Source: Tricholoma matsutake
Taxonomy: Eukaryota; Basidiomycota; Agaricomycetes; Agaricales; Tricholomataceae
Assembly: GCA_026075535.2 (NCBI GenBank)
Contig: AP026546.1
Coordinates: forward strand, 8,494,001 to 8,558,000
DNA length: 64,000 nucleotides
Direction: 5' to 3'
Each line of letters begins with the position of its first letter. Position 1 is the first letter of the stretch. This document shows positions 20,164 through 30,540 of this stretch, in pieces. The translations under genes and the position numbers were made by a program. Below the pieces are notes generated by a model, which was not told where the DNA came from, did no database searches, and saw only the letters and a list, made by a program, of their open reading frames with translations.

Positions 20164-21847
20164 GTCAAAATATTTTTCTGTTATTAATAATAATAATAAT
20201 AATCAGTTGGTGCGGACTCTGGTTGGACTCCCAGTGGACTCCAGTTGGACTCCAGTTGGAGTCCGGCAGGAAAAGTGGGGGAGTGTAAAGACCTCCCAAA
20301 TTGATGCCTGAGCACAATGCCACTGAAAATTTGGACTTCAAAATGTGGGGGAAGGGTTTTTGCAACAGAATGGTATGTTATTGCATTCATTTTGTCATAT
20401 GGATGGCTAAAACATTTGGTCTTAGGCTGAATATGATGAGCTCCCTGACGATTTGGGCAAAGAGTGCAATCCAGCCATTCAAAAGGTCATTGATGATGTT
20501 TTTGAGCTGTATGAACCATTGGTCCATTGTGAATGGCTTTCATGGGGTGCTGAGCTATTATTTTTGGAGTTGCATGAAGAGGTGGAACATGAAGATCAAG
20601 AAGCTGCTGAGGTGAAAGCATGGGCAGAGGCTGAGGATGAGGCAAGGTGCACTCAGGAGGAGGAGGAACTAGCTCGAGAGATGGCAGCTGCTGCTAAGAA
20701 AGCAAAACTGGATGATCGGAGGGCCACTTTTGTTGATGCTCACAAAATGGCACTGGGTGAGTTTTGTGCCAAGACCCTTTCAAAGGCTGAGTTGTTGTAA
20801 CAAAATGAGCAACTAGTGGCCAAAGCTAAATCAATCAAGGAGGCCAAGGCAGGGGTCAAGGACAAGGAGGAGGATGAGGAGGAGCTACCCATGGTGTGGG
20901 TGACAAAACAAAAGGTAGTGGAGATCGAGGGAGGCAAAGATGGGAGGATGAAGTCCAGGACTCTGTGGAGTCAAAGCAAGCAAAGTTCACAATGAGTGGA
21001 CTGCTCGATTTCGAGGGTCTGGTGAGTTTTCATTTTGTTTTCAAAGGTTTTTCAGAGTGCTAATCATGTCGTAGTGCAATTGATGTGCTGGAATGAGATC
21101 TCAGCTGCGCTGTGTGTTTGAAGAAGGGGCCCCAAAGTGCATCAAGTGCACTGATGCTCTGCAGGGCTGTTATTGGGAGGGGGTGTTGAGGAAAGGCTTT
21201 TGAAAAGGCAAGGGGAGGAAATTTGGGGCTGTGAAAGACATTTTGCAGTCGAAGCCAGGTGTGTTTCTGGTTTAGACTTTGCAAATTTTTTCTAACTTTC
21301 TGCTTGGATTATTTTAGCTCTTCGCATTCGAGTTGTTGGGCTGGTCAAGCCAGAGGAGATGGTTGTGGGACCATTGAAACTGTCTACACCAAAATTTAAG
21401 CACAAAAAGCAGTCAAAAGGGAAAGGCAAAGCAAAGGAGGTATCATCAAATGATGATATTGAGGTTGTTATCAATGAATGGGTTGATTGATGGAAGATGC
21501 TTGTGGCCAAATTGGTACAGAAGAAGGTGGAAATGGAAGTTCTGGGTAGGGAGATAGAACTTTCAGAAGTTATGATAGAGGAGTAAAAAAAAGACTTCAT
21601 TGAATTTTTGTACTTTTGTTTTTCTTTTCAATTTAAATCCTGTGAGTCTCGAAAAAGTAGCGAATAAAAGTAGAAGAAAAAGAAAGAAGAATCAAGCAAA
21701 TAAGGGAAAGGCTCAGTAGATCATCATGGCCAAAAAACCCTTTTGGAGTTTGCACAACCATGCTATAATGTGATATCATGACTTGTATTGTACACTAAAA
21801 GAAATCGAGGTCATAGGTAAGTTATCATGAACAAAGAAAGGGGATAA

Positions 21848-23985
21848 TTATTTGTCTTCAAAGTCTGGAAGGTCTGTGGGAATATCTTTGTCGATGTTCA
21901 AAGTGTTTTGAAGTTTTTTGAGATGTTCAGAGTCAATATCGAGGAAGTTTGGCAGCAGGGGAATTGATTTTCGTGCAAAATAGGGCAGGAGTTGGAAGGC
22001 TGCAACTGGTTGATGAAATACTGATCCATTGAGTTTGCAGATGATGTAGGCTCCTCCATAGTTTCGATCCATGATGATGAGGGGACCTAAATATCGAGGT
22101 CACATCTTGTGATTGAGAGATTGCTCGATTTGCATGTTGCAAAGTAGGACCAGGTCGCACTTTTTGAAGTCATAGTCATGCATTGTTCATTTGTGAATGA
22201 GTTCAAAACATTTTGCAGCTTCAAGTCGAGCAGTATAGACTTTTGAATAGAGAATTTTGAGGTTGAATGATTGTTTCTGTAGTGCTATTGCTCTGTGAGC
22301 GATGAGATCGGTTGTCAATAAGATAGAATCGGGAGGGGTTGCAAGTATGTTGCTTCGGAGAGGTTGAGTGGGATTAGGGGATGTGATCCTGTAATTGCAA
22401 AGTAAGGAGAGCAACCCATGCATCTACAAACCATAACTTGTTCTGCCCAAAACACTGAGTGTGCTCCAGCTGACCATTTGCTCTGATCTCCATTGACTGC
22501 TTTGAATAACGATTGTCAAATATCGAAGTGAGCTCATTCGACAATTCTGTTCACACAAGAGTTGTAGCTGCTAATTCAAATGTGGTTAATGTGATATCAT
22601 TTTGAAAGGTACCCCAAAACTGCGATGAATGTGGATCCATTATTACTCACGATTTCATATAGCAAACTCCATCTGCACATGATATCTTTGAAGATCCAGT
22701 AGTCCCTGAGGGTCGTGGCATTTTCTCGTCGAAGGTTTCGCCACTCAGGATAAGTCGTTACTGAACATCGACCTTGTACGATATACTTGAATCTGCTCAA
22801 GGGAGGCATTTGCATGGTATCAATGTAGACTTTGCCAAATAAAGGTGCAGGTGTGGCAACAGTAGGTGGGATAAGGAGATTTCGAGTTTGTCATACTTGG
22901 CACAGGTGTAAGGGGACTAGGGGGGTGCCCTGTGTGTTTTTCCTATTTTTTATGTTCGTCCCATATTTTTCCCCACCTCATTTCCTTCTATTCTTCATTT
23001 TCTATGATTTTTCCGGATTTTATTACTAATTTTCCCTTGCTATCATGTTTGTATATGTTGACACTTTTATATTTAGAGGCGGAGTACCCTTTCCGACACA
23101 TACCCCTTGGTATGATGTCATTCGGCGGCCTTGATCCGCCTATCTCCACCTTTTTCTATTTTTAGGTTATATTTGATTTTTGTCGTCTTCACATATACTG
23201 GGCATCAGCAAGGGGGTCCTTAGAGTTTTCTCTTCGGATTTCCCTTTGCTAGAGGCTTAGGTTGCCCTTATAACAGGTGGCAAGTGCAAATATACCATGC
23301 AATGTCTGCTTTCATGTTAGGCCACCAGAATCATAGGGAAATAATGGCTTTCATTGTGAAGACCATTTTGTGTCCAATATCATTGTGAGCTGCATGAATA
23401 ACTTTGAGATGACATTTGGGAATTGCAACGATTTTGTGAGCTCCATGCAAGTCCTTCCTCCAAAGTTTACTGCAATCTAAGAAGAATTCAGTGCAATATC
23501 AAATGAAGGTGGCATATTCAGAATCTGATAAATCTGGAGGTCATACCAAATCCTCTAACCATTTTCAAACATGAATTATTCTTTTGTCTTCCTTTTTTGC
23601 ATTGTTCATTCATGGGACATCATCATAGGTCAGATCCTCCCCTTTACTGAGATCTGAGGAGAGGGAGAGTGTCGAAACTCAATAGGAAGTGAAGGGTGAA
23701 GTCATAACAGAATTGATTTGGTGTATGTAGCCATGAAGATGGTCAATCCAGTCTCCAAAATTGTTTTCATTATTGAACTGGTCATCTTCATCTTGTGGAG
23801 GACATCTTGAAAGTCCATCTGGACCATGATGTGTACCTGCAACATGAACTAACATGAAGTGAAAAGTGAGGATTGAGACAATCCATTGATTGATGCTAGC
23901 ACTAGGTGCAATATCAGGGTTCGAGAGCATGCCTTTGATCTACCTTGCATCAACTTTGACAATGAGGTTTTGGACCCCCATTAAG
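21848..23985 (-). pseudogene. Gypsy G1 pol remnant: RNase H and integrase
   Basis: Minus strand. RNase H end at 23985-23780: GVQNLIVKVDAR then IKGMLSNPDIAPSASINQWI and HVAGTHHGPDGLSR, with TAG at about 23940. Zinc-binding HHCC region 23560-23280 (KLWRKDLHGAHKIVAI, HAAHNDIGHKM..FWWP..C). After a MITE, integrase core 22905-22597 (LFGKVYIDTMQMPP, YIVQGRCSVTTYPEWRNLRR, EIVSNNGSTF, the D being replaced by N in the usual TDNG). C-terminal part 22160-21848 (RNYGGAYIICKLNGSVFHQP, FARKSIPLLPNFLDIDSEHL). Gag, protease and RT are missing: RNase H starts next to the LTR, a large internal deletion. Confidence 0.85.
22909..23272. mobile_element. 364-bp MITE in G1 integrase
   Basis: Splits the G1 integrase frame between the zinc-binding cysteines (..ICTCH) and the PPTVATPAPLFGK stretch. 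Flanked by acaggtg at 22902-22908 and 23273-23279. Ends TAAGGGGACTAGG and, reversed, TATAAGGGCAACCTA are weakly inverted. It has T-rich sequence and a GC-rich inverted motif CGGCGG..CCGCC (23122-23142). No coding capacity. Confidence 0.6.
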
Positions 23986-23986
23986 T

Positions 23987-24697
23987 AGAGGGGATAGATG
24001 ATATGAAATAGTTTCAAGAAGCTAGTATGAGGAGTTTGAGGAAATTGGGTGTAAAACACTGAATTTTGAGACTAAGTCAAGACGCTTGGACTTAAGAGAA
24101 TGGCTCTTAAATCAGACAACTGGTGTGCAAGGACGATCTATTCTGTCCTTCTAAGTAGCTAGTACAAGGCTATATATGTTTGGGAGAAGTGATACTAAAA
24201 AGGAAATAAAACATGAGGAATACATGAGGCAGGATATAAAACAATAGAGAATCTTTGTGAATCATAGACTAAATGAAAGAAGATGAGAAGGGAAATGTAT
24301 AGAGTCATGATTTATCATGGGTATTGGTCCCCATTGATCCAATATATCATCATGATGTCAAAGCACCACAATCACATCCTAAAATCCCATCATTGTGTCT
24401 CCTCATGTCCGGTGGTGCTCAATATGTGACGCACTAACTTTTACAAGGTGTGCTGTGTGTATCTGAAGGGTGGTGTGATAGGTATATGGTGGCCAAAGAT
24501 GCTCAAAGTGCTGCAAAGTTGTTCAAAGTTGTTCAAAGTTGTTCCAGATCATTCAAAGTTGTTCGAAATTGTTTGAAATCAATCAAAGTAGTTTCAGAGT
24601 GGTCTCGCAGGGTTCACAGGGGTTGGGAGCGTGCGTGTTGATGTGTTGATGCCTCTGGAGACATTCCCAGAGCTTAGTGAGCATGGTGGACCTATCA
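23987..24697 (-). mobile_element. G1 gypsy 5' LTR (truncated)
   Basis: Direct repeat of 13231-13930. It ends GGACCTATCA next to copia C1 sequence and, on the other side, abuts RNase H coding sequence with no leader, primer-binding site, gag or RT between. About 400 bp of its 3' part are gone compared with the other LTR. Confidence 0.82.
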
Positions 24698-27600
24698 ATG
24701 CATTGCAGATTCTTGTGAATCACAGATAGCTCGACATAGTCTGGTAGTGGCTGTGCCTCCATTTGGATGTTTATCAGTAGGAATTGGTACTCTAGTGGAT
24801 CTGCATGGTTCTGAGGGTCCTGGCTCAGGAGTGTCTGTCACAACAGGCTCATCTATGGGTAAGTCATCAACAGGTCCTGTATTGGGTATGGTGATGTCAT
24901 CATCATGGATGTCGACAGGGGTGAAAGTTGATGGAGGAGTCTCTTCTGTTTGACCTGACTCATTGTGCAGTGCAGGCAATGGTACATGGCTGTCATGGCT
25001 CTCGACAAACCTGACATGGTATGAGCTATATACCTGCCAGTTTTCTGATCATAACAATGATATGCTTTTGATTTGAGCTCATAGCCAATGAGTACACATT
25101 CAAATGAACGTTCATAGATTTTTGGGTTGTTTCTGTTCTGGATGAAAATGTATGCTTTACAACCAATCTCCCTCATGTAAGAGTAATCAGCTTGTCATCC
25201 ATGCCATTTCTCCCAAGGGGTAGAGCCTTTTAGTGAATTTGTTGTAGTCTTGGCATGCAGGAGAGAAGCCATTAAGTAAAGTTCATCCCAAAGATAAGAT
25301 GGTAAGTTGGTGTAAATGCACATGGTGTGTGCCTTCCCCATTAGTGTCCTGTGCATACATTCTACACAACCAATGTGAGCTGAAGTATAAGGTGCAGTGA
25401 ATTTATGATCATTCCTCTTGCCTTTAGCCAGGCTTCAACTTCATGTGACCTGAGTTCTCCATTGTCTGTGATGTATGTTCTGACTTGCAGGCCAGTCTCC
25501 TTCTCTCATGCTAGCTCCCATGCCTTGAGTTCAGGAAATGTGTCATCCTTATGTTCAAGTGGTATGGACCATGTGTGTGAGGTACAATCATCCACGATGT
25601 TCATGATATATGAATTCCCAGAACGTGACTTTACATCATGCGGTCCCAAAAGATCTACCCAAACTTTTTCCAATTTTCATGTAGCCCTATGTCATTCCCC
25701 CTCTATGTGCTTCTTAGGAAGAGGTGAGCAGGTCTGTTTTCCAAGGATGCAAGATTCACATTTAGGAGGTTTAAGGAGGATTGTGCAGGCATACTGGTGA
25801 TTGTCCCTTTTTGTGCCATGTCTTGCAAAGCTTGATAGTTTGCATGCCCTAGATGGGGATGCCAGGTGATAATGTTAGGGGTTGAGTGGACAGCGAAGAC
25901 ATGTTCAGCAGAGGCAGAGTGTAGTAAGAGAGAATAAAGTTTCTTGTTGGGTGATAGGACACCTTGGGCTATGTGGGCACCAGTGGACTTATTTGTGATC
26001 CAGCACAATGATTCATCAAAATGCACTACAGCATTCAAATCCTTCATAAGCCGAGCTAACTGAGATCAAGTGCACAGCCACATTTGGAACATAGAGTGCA
26101 TTGCATAAAATGATTGATGTGCCTTAGGCAATGCAGAATTTGGTATCTCCCATGCTGATCATGGAGATAGAAGAACCCCTGACACCTCAAACTGATTGTG
26201 GGGTAATAGCATGAAGTGTGATGAGATCTGATTGATCAGGAGAAATATGGATGGTGGCTCCTGTGTCAACATAAAATGGGTGATCATGGATGGAGATGGG
26301 AGTGCATTGGGGTTGGTTGAGTGGGGCAACTGTAAAAGCATCAATGGTTACTGGTATGGAATTATTGGTCCAATTAACTGAGGTACAGAACTCCTCCTTG
26401 GTCCAAACCAACCTTCATACTCAACCTCCTCAATAGTTGCATGAGGAAGGGGGTCACTAGCCAGGCCAGCAAATTCCCCTGGAATTGTCTCAGCCATGTT
26501 CAAAGCAGCAGAATCAATCATGACAGTGAACACACAACTGGTGTTGTCCTTCATGGTAATGGGGACCTTTGTGGTAGACTTGGGAACTCCAGTATTGGAT
26601 GTCTGTTTGTCATACACCTGTTTCCTCACTGCTTTTGATTCCTCAATTGTACTTCCTTCCATACTGTTGGCTTTTGAGATACAATAATCTTTAGTGTGCT
26701 GGGGGCATCTGCAGTTGCTGCAGATCATGGTCCCAGGAGGCCTGACTGGTTTGGATGGTGCAGATGGCATGGACGCAGCAATGTCATGGAATGTGCATGA
26801 GGGAGATGTGAACTGAGGGAATTTAAAAGTGCAATACAGCATAAGAGGTCAGAGGTAATATCTCCCATAGCAAATGCACACTCAATAAGCATGCAGATCT
26901 GTTCAGCCATTTTGGGGAGAGGTGTATTCGGCGTGCACTGGATAGTGAGTGCTTGCTGTAATAAAGTGACTTGCCTAACTGGTCCTTCCTTCTGGTGATG
27001 GTTCCATAGGATCTCCCAGTTTGTTTTAACAGATTTTGAAGAATCTAAGAAAGAGTGTTCAGATGATGCTACCCCAGAGGCAATGAAAGCATATGCAAGG
27101 TGGGAATTAGCCTTCCATAGGGCACAGCATGGGTATGGATAACACTGTGTGTTTCCGGTCATGGGTATGCATGGATATGGGTATGGGTATGGAATTGCCA
27201 TGCCCAGGCAACACCATACCCTTTTCCACGGTGTTATAGGTATGTGCGGGTATGCTGGTACCTGGATTTTGGTCAGGTGAGTGATCATCTGTGTTGAGAT
27301 TTTGACTTTTTAATGACATATCATGGGAAGAACCCCTGTGATGAGATGCGAACATCTTTTTCAGCACATTTCTATCAAATATCATGAAAAATAACAGTAA
27401 AAAATGCAGGGGTACTTTTTGATGACATATCCATGAGTCAGGGTGACATGACTCATGGGTTTACCCCCCATGAGAAGATGCAAACATTTTTTCCTATCAA
27501 ATATAATGAAAAATATCAATACCCATGAATAACCATGGGTAACCCGCAAAAACCCATGGTAACACTGTACCCCTACCCGTGCAGGCATGGTGTTCATGGG

Positions 27601-27882
27601 TACAGGTAGGGGTATAAGAAAATATACCCATGGGTTACCTGTGCTGTGCCCTAGCCTTCCAATTAGATAGAGCATGGGTTCATCAGAGGTGGGCTCTGGT
27701 ACTTCACCAGTGACCAATTCAAGAAGTCCATTGAGGGACAAGGCAATGCTGATATCCTCCTTCCATTCTTTGTAGTTGGATTTAAGCTTATCAAGCTTAT
27801 CCCTGGAGTATTGAGTGGAAAGTTGTATGAGAGAAATCGATTGGGGGTGAGGTTCAGTGGGTGCAGTCAATCTGGCAAGCAA
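24698..27882 (-). pseudogene. Copia element C1: gag, protease, integrase part
   Basis: Minus strand, order gag to integrase. Gag 27882-26842: KLKSNYKEWKEDISIALSLN; after the hAT MITE, LSNWKANSHLAYAFIASG and QVTLLQQALTIQCTPNTPL; zinc knuckle CSNCRCPQHTKDYC (about 26725). Protease 26300-26187: FYVDTGATIHISPDQSDLI with the DTGA active site. Gag-pre-integrase 26047-25780: WHPHLGHANYQALQDMAQKG. Integrase core is broken in several frames (25700-25200). Integrase C part 25176-24980: MREIGCKAYIFIQNR, FECVLIGYELKSKAYHCYD. It then runs into G1 at 24697; RT follows at 12823. Many frameshifts, inactive. Confidence 0.85.
27118..27653. mobile_element. hAT-type MITE in C1 gag
   Basis: Inverted ends TAGGGCACAGCA and TGCTGTGCCCTA with a perfect 8-bp duplication gccttcca (27110-27117, 27654-27661). 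Removing it rejoins the gag frame (LSNWKANSHLAYAF). Interior is built from ATGGGTATGG/CCATACCCATGG repeats. Ends and duplication length fit the hAT superfamily; the element at 45941-47262 has related ends. Confidence 0.85.
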
Positions 27883-28084
27883 AAAAAAACAAAGATGAGA
27901 TGGTAGATGAGAGGGAGATTTGACTCAAGCAGCAGACAAAGGATCTAACATGTGCACCATGTGCTGATAAGATATTGATTGAACAAGTTGATCAAAGAAG
28001 CATGTGACAAGGCACAGAGCAGTCGAGTGGCTAGGCAAGATATCTATCATCACTACACATGACGGAAGTGGCCCATAACCTATA

Positions 28085-28465
28085 GAAATCCAGCCTAGAT
28101 AATACACAAATAAACTCAGTCTGTGTATAATGGACTATATTTGTATCTAGATAATACACAAATAAGCTATAAATAGTACAGTAAGTGATCTGATCAAAGT
28201 GAGCATTAGCGAATCTACTCACCTCAGTCTGTGTATAATGGACTGAGGTGTCTATGTCTATCTAGTTGAATATATATACCATGAGTATGACAATAGAAAA
28301 TATGATACAGGGACTATTAGAAAGGAATATGGACAAGGAGAAACACCCATCATTTTGTGTGCTATAATTAGCAATGCTGCATCAAAGGGTGCATTCATGG
28401 TGTAGATCTCAACAACTCTGGGTTTCTGGACAGTTGCATTGCTGTGCATTGAGCACCACAAATGA
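28085..28465. repeat. Direct repeat copy 1 (possible C1 5' LTR part)
   Basis: About 380 bp resembling 33138-33505 in the same orientation. Both carry twice AATACACAARTAAACT, a palindrome CCTCAGTCTGTGTATAATGG..CTGAGG, then ATATATAC.ATGAGT and TATAATTAGCA. It lies just upstream of C1 gag (minus strand), so it may be part of the C1 5' LTR; alternatively both copies are solo LTRs flanking K2. Confidence 0.55.
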
Positions 28466-28639
28466 TTATGTGCTTGTAAATATGTAGTAAACTATAATTA
28501 ATTTGATAGCAAAGGAAATGACTAGCAGTGGAAGTGACAAATTTGAGGACCTTTTGAGATTGGAAAATCTGGATGTCTGTCTATCCATCTGTCCATCCAC
28601 TTTAGGTAGTAAGCATAATTAAGTGTAACTAATGGTTGA

Positions 28640-30368
28640 TATCATGGCCATGCATCTTCCTCTTGACGTTCATACACTGCTGTCATGTCCCAAACCCATT
28701 TGACTTGTACTAGCTGCTGCCAACAAGTCCCTGCCCAGATATGTTGGTTGAACATCAATGGCAATGCTGGGTGATCTTTTGTTACCTGCAAGAATGTGCA
28801 AACTGATGGCTCCCAATGCAAGTACTATTGTTAGCTAACCCTGAAGTCAACACCAAATTTGACACCTACCTCATCACTGGTCCTTCCATCTCCAAGTCCC
28901 ACACTTCCTGCTGCTCCCTCCTCATCTACAGTGCTACCCATGTCTTTGACCTTGGTTTCTTTGCCCTTGCCAACAACCTGTGCCAGACCAAACTGTAGTT
29001 CAACCCGAATCAATGTGCAGTGTGTCAATAAACAGTGCTGCAAGCACTGCCATGAGATTGGTGGATGTACTGCTAAGGACCACCATGGCTCCAGTGTTAG
29101 TCAAGGAGCTGTGGCATCTAGTCACTCAAGCTATCAACCTGCCACTACCACCCCTTCCCCACCATCTTCTCCATCTTGACATGATGATTCCATGGCTACC
29201 ATGTCCATACCATCATCCTCAGCTGTTGTTGTGCATCCATCCACAAATCCTGCCCCTCCATCTGCCACAGTCAACCCTTGCCCGAATCCCCACTACATAT
29301 CACATATGCGCCCTATCTTCACCAAACTTTATGCAACACAGCAAGAGATCACCAAGAAGCGACAAAAGGCAGAGGCTGAACGCTTGGGTGCTATTGGAAA
29401 GGCAAAGCATCATATTGTTGTTTATTCCTGGATCCAAAATTCCGAGGAGCCAACCATCTTTACTTTCCAGGATGGCTTCACCTGGCCACACTTTGTTGTC
29501 ACCTTGGAGGTTCTCCATGATCTTGATCTTGTGCCAGAAGAGGTTGATGACACCTCCCAACTTCATATCTTGATCTATGATTTTGTGCTGCAGTCCTGGA
29601 CTAAGTTCAAGCTACCATATGTGGTTACCATGAAGGAGGAACAATGCTGCATGTTCTTCAAGGCAGCGAATGTCATGAACTGTCTTAACTTTGATGCCCA
29701 CCTGAAGAACAGCATCACAAGGAATGAGCCATACAACCTCCATCAAGATCTTCATCGGGAATGTGCACATGTACGCCATGTGCTGAAGTCCACAGCCCCT
29801 GATATTGAGCTGATGTTCTCGGAAGATGAAGACTTGAAGATGAAGACTCAAGAGGAAGGTTCTGCTTTGAAGCCTTGCCCTGTCGTTATCAAGCTGGAAC
29901 CAGGTGCTTACAAGGAGAATGTTCCAATCCCTCATGCACAGACTGTCCCTTCCTCTTCAGCTCTGCCCAAGGGCAAATGCCTGCCTTCTTCCTCAGAGGA
30001 GGACAGTGAATCTCCCTGCTTGCCTACAGGGCACACTGCAAGTGATGCAATCTGCATTGATGATGATGATGGGGATAAGCACTACAGTGGGGAGGACAGC
30101 AGTGAGGAAGACACTGACTACCAGAGAGAATTGGTCTGGCCTGCTGACTTCTTTGTTGTCGACATTGTGGCTGCATTTTCTGCATGTGACAAGGTGTGCT
30201 GTTCTGGTTGTAGTGTTGGTGAGACCTTCATAGGTCTGTTTGGTGTTCCATTCTGGCATACAACCTTCTATGAGAACCATAGATGATGGGATGATGCATG
30301 CCAGTCCCTGCATGATAAATACCTCACAGCTGGTAAGACATCCGAAGGGTGGTGGTCAGTTTTCCTAA
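28640..30368 (+). pseudogene. KDZ-linked gene of unknown function
   Basis: Starts about MAMHLPLDVHTLLSCPKP (28643). Exons include NTKFDTYLITGPSISKSH and, after frameshifts, a Cys/His cluster CVNKQCCKHCHEIGGCTAKD (29023-29080), probably metal binding. The longest intact stretch is 29192-30286, 364 codons, with KKRQKAEAERLG, an acidic tract (IDDDDGDKHYSGEDSSEEDT) and VWPADFFVVDIVAAF..VGETFIGLFGVPFWHTTFY. At 30286 an in-frame TGA interrupts ENHR*WDDACQSL, where the frame plainly goes on to about 30368. Genes of this layout accompany KDZ transposases in agaricomycetes (from memory of the family). Function unknown. Confidence 0.6.
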
Positions 30369-30540
30369 AGGTGAGTCAGGCTTGCACACCCAACACTGCC
30401 AAGAAACACTCTCAATGGTAATTGATGCTATCCTATCATTCTATACTGTTTCTTGTTTTGTCATTACATTGTCGGATTGTCTGTCACATTCAGAATTGTC
30501 TCATTTTGTATATATTGTCTCGTTTTGTACAATTCTATCA

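Larger units (their letters stand above)
14129..20295 (-). mobile_element. Element E4: KDZ transposon with transposase gene and tRNA-like arms
   Basis: Left end CAGTACTTTACAGTCCCCCA, right end reversed GAGGTCTTTACACTCCCCCA. Perfect 8-bp target duplication ccaaattg at 14121-14128 and 20296-20303. Arms have GGACTCCAACTGGAGTCC repeats (14150-14330; 20215-20265), an alpha tRNA-like unit at left and a beta unit at right. The interior is a minus-strand multi-exon gene with KDZ transposase domains plus an Asn-rich low-complexity segment. An 8-bp duplication fits what is known for Zisupton-type members of the KDZ superfamily. This copy ties the whole E family to KDZ. Confidence 0.88.
14078..21586 (+). 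pseudogene. Antisense ORF of gypsy G1, split in exon 1 by E4
   Basis: Exon 1 is 14078-14128 plus 20304-20369: MSLLVKLNTDIFDYAKL runs to the E4 insertion and resumes MPEHNATENLDFKMWGKGF, in phase once one copy of ccaaattg is removed. An intron GTATGT..TTAG (20370-20425) follows, in phase. Exon 2 encodes an acidic coiled-coil segment (EEEELAREMAAAAKKAK). A later exon (about 21062-21250) has paired cysteines, CIKCTDALQGC, resembling Cys-rich zinc motifs. The last exon ends ELSEVMIEE at 21586. It lies opposite to gypsy pol, between integrase and the 3' LTR. TAA at about 20797, a frameshift near 20945 and TGA near 21487 mark decay. Function unknown; similar Cys-rich genes sit beside other agaricomycete gypsy elements as far as I recall. 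Confidence 0.6.
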
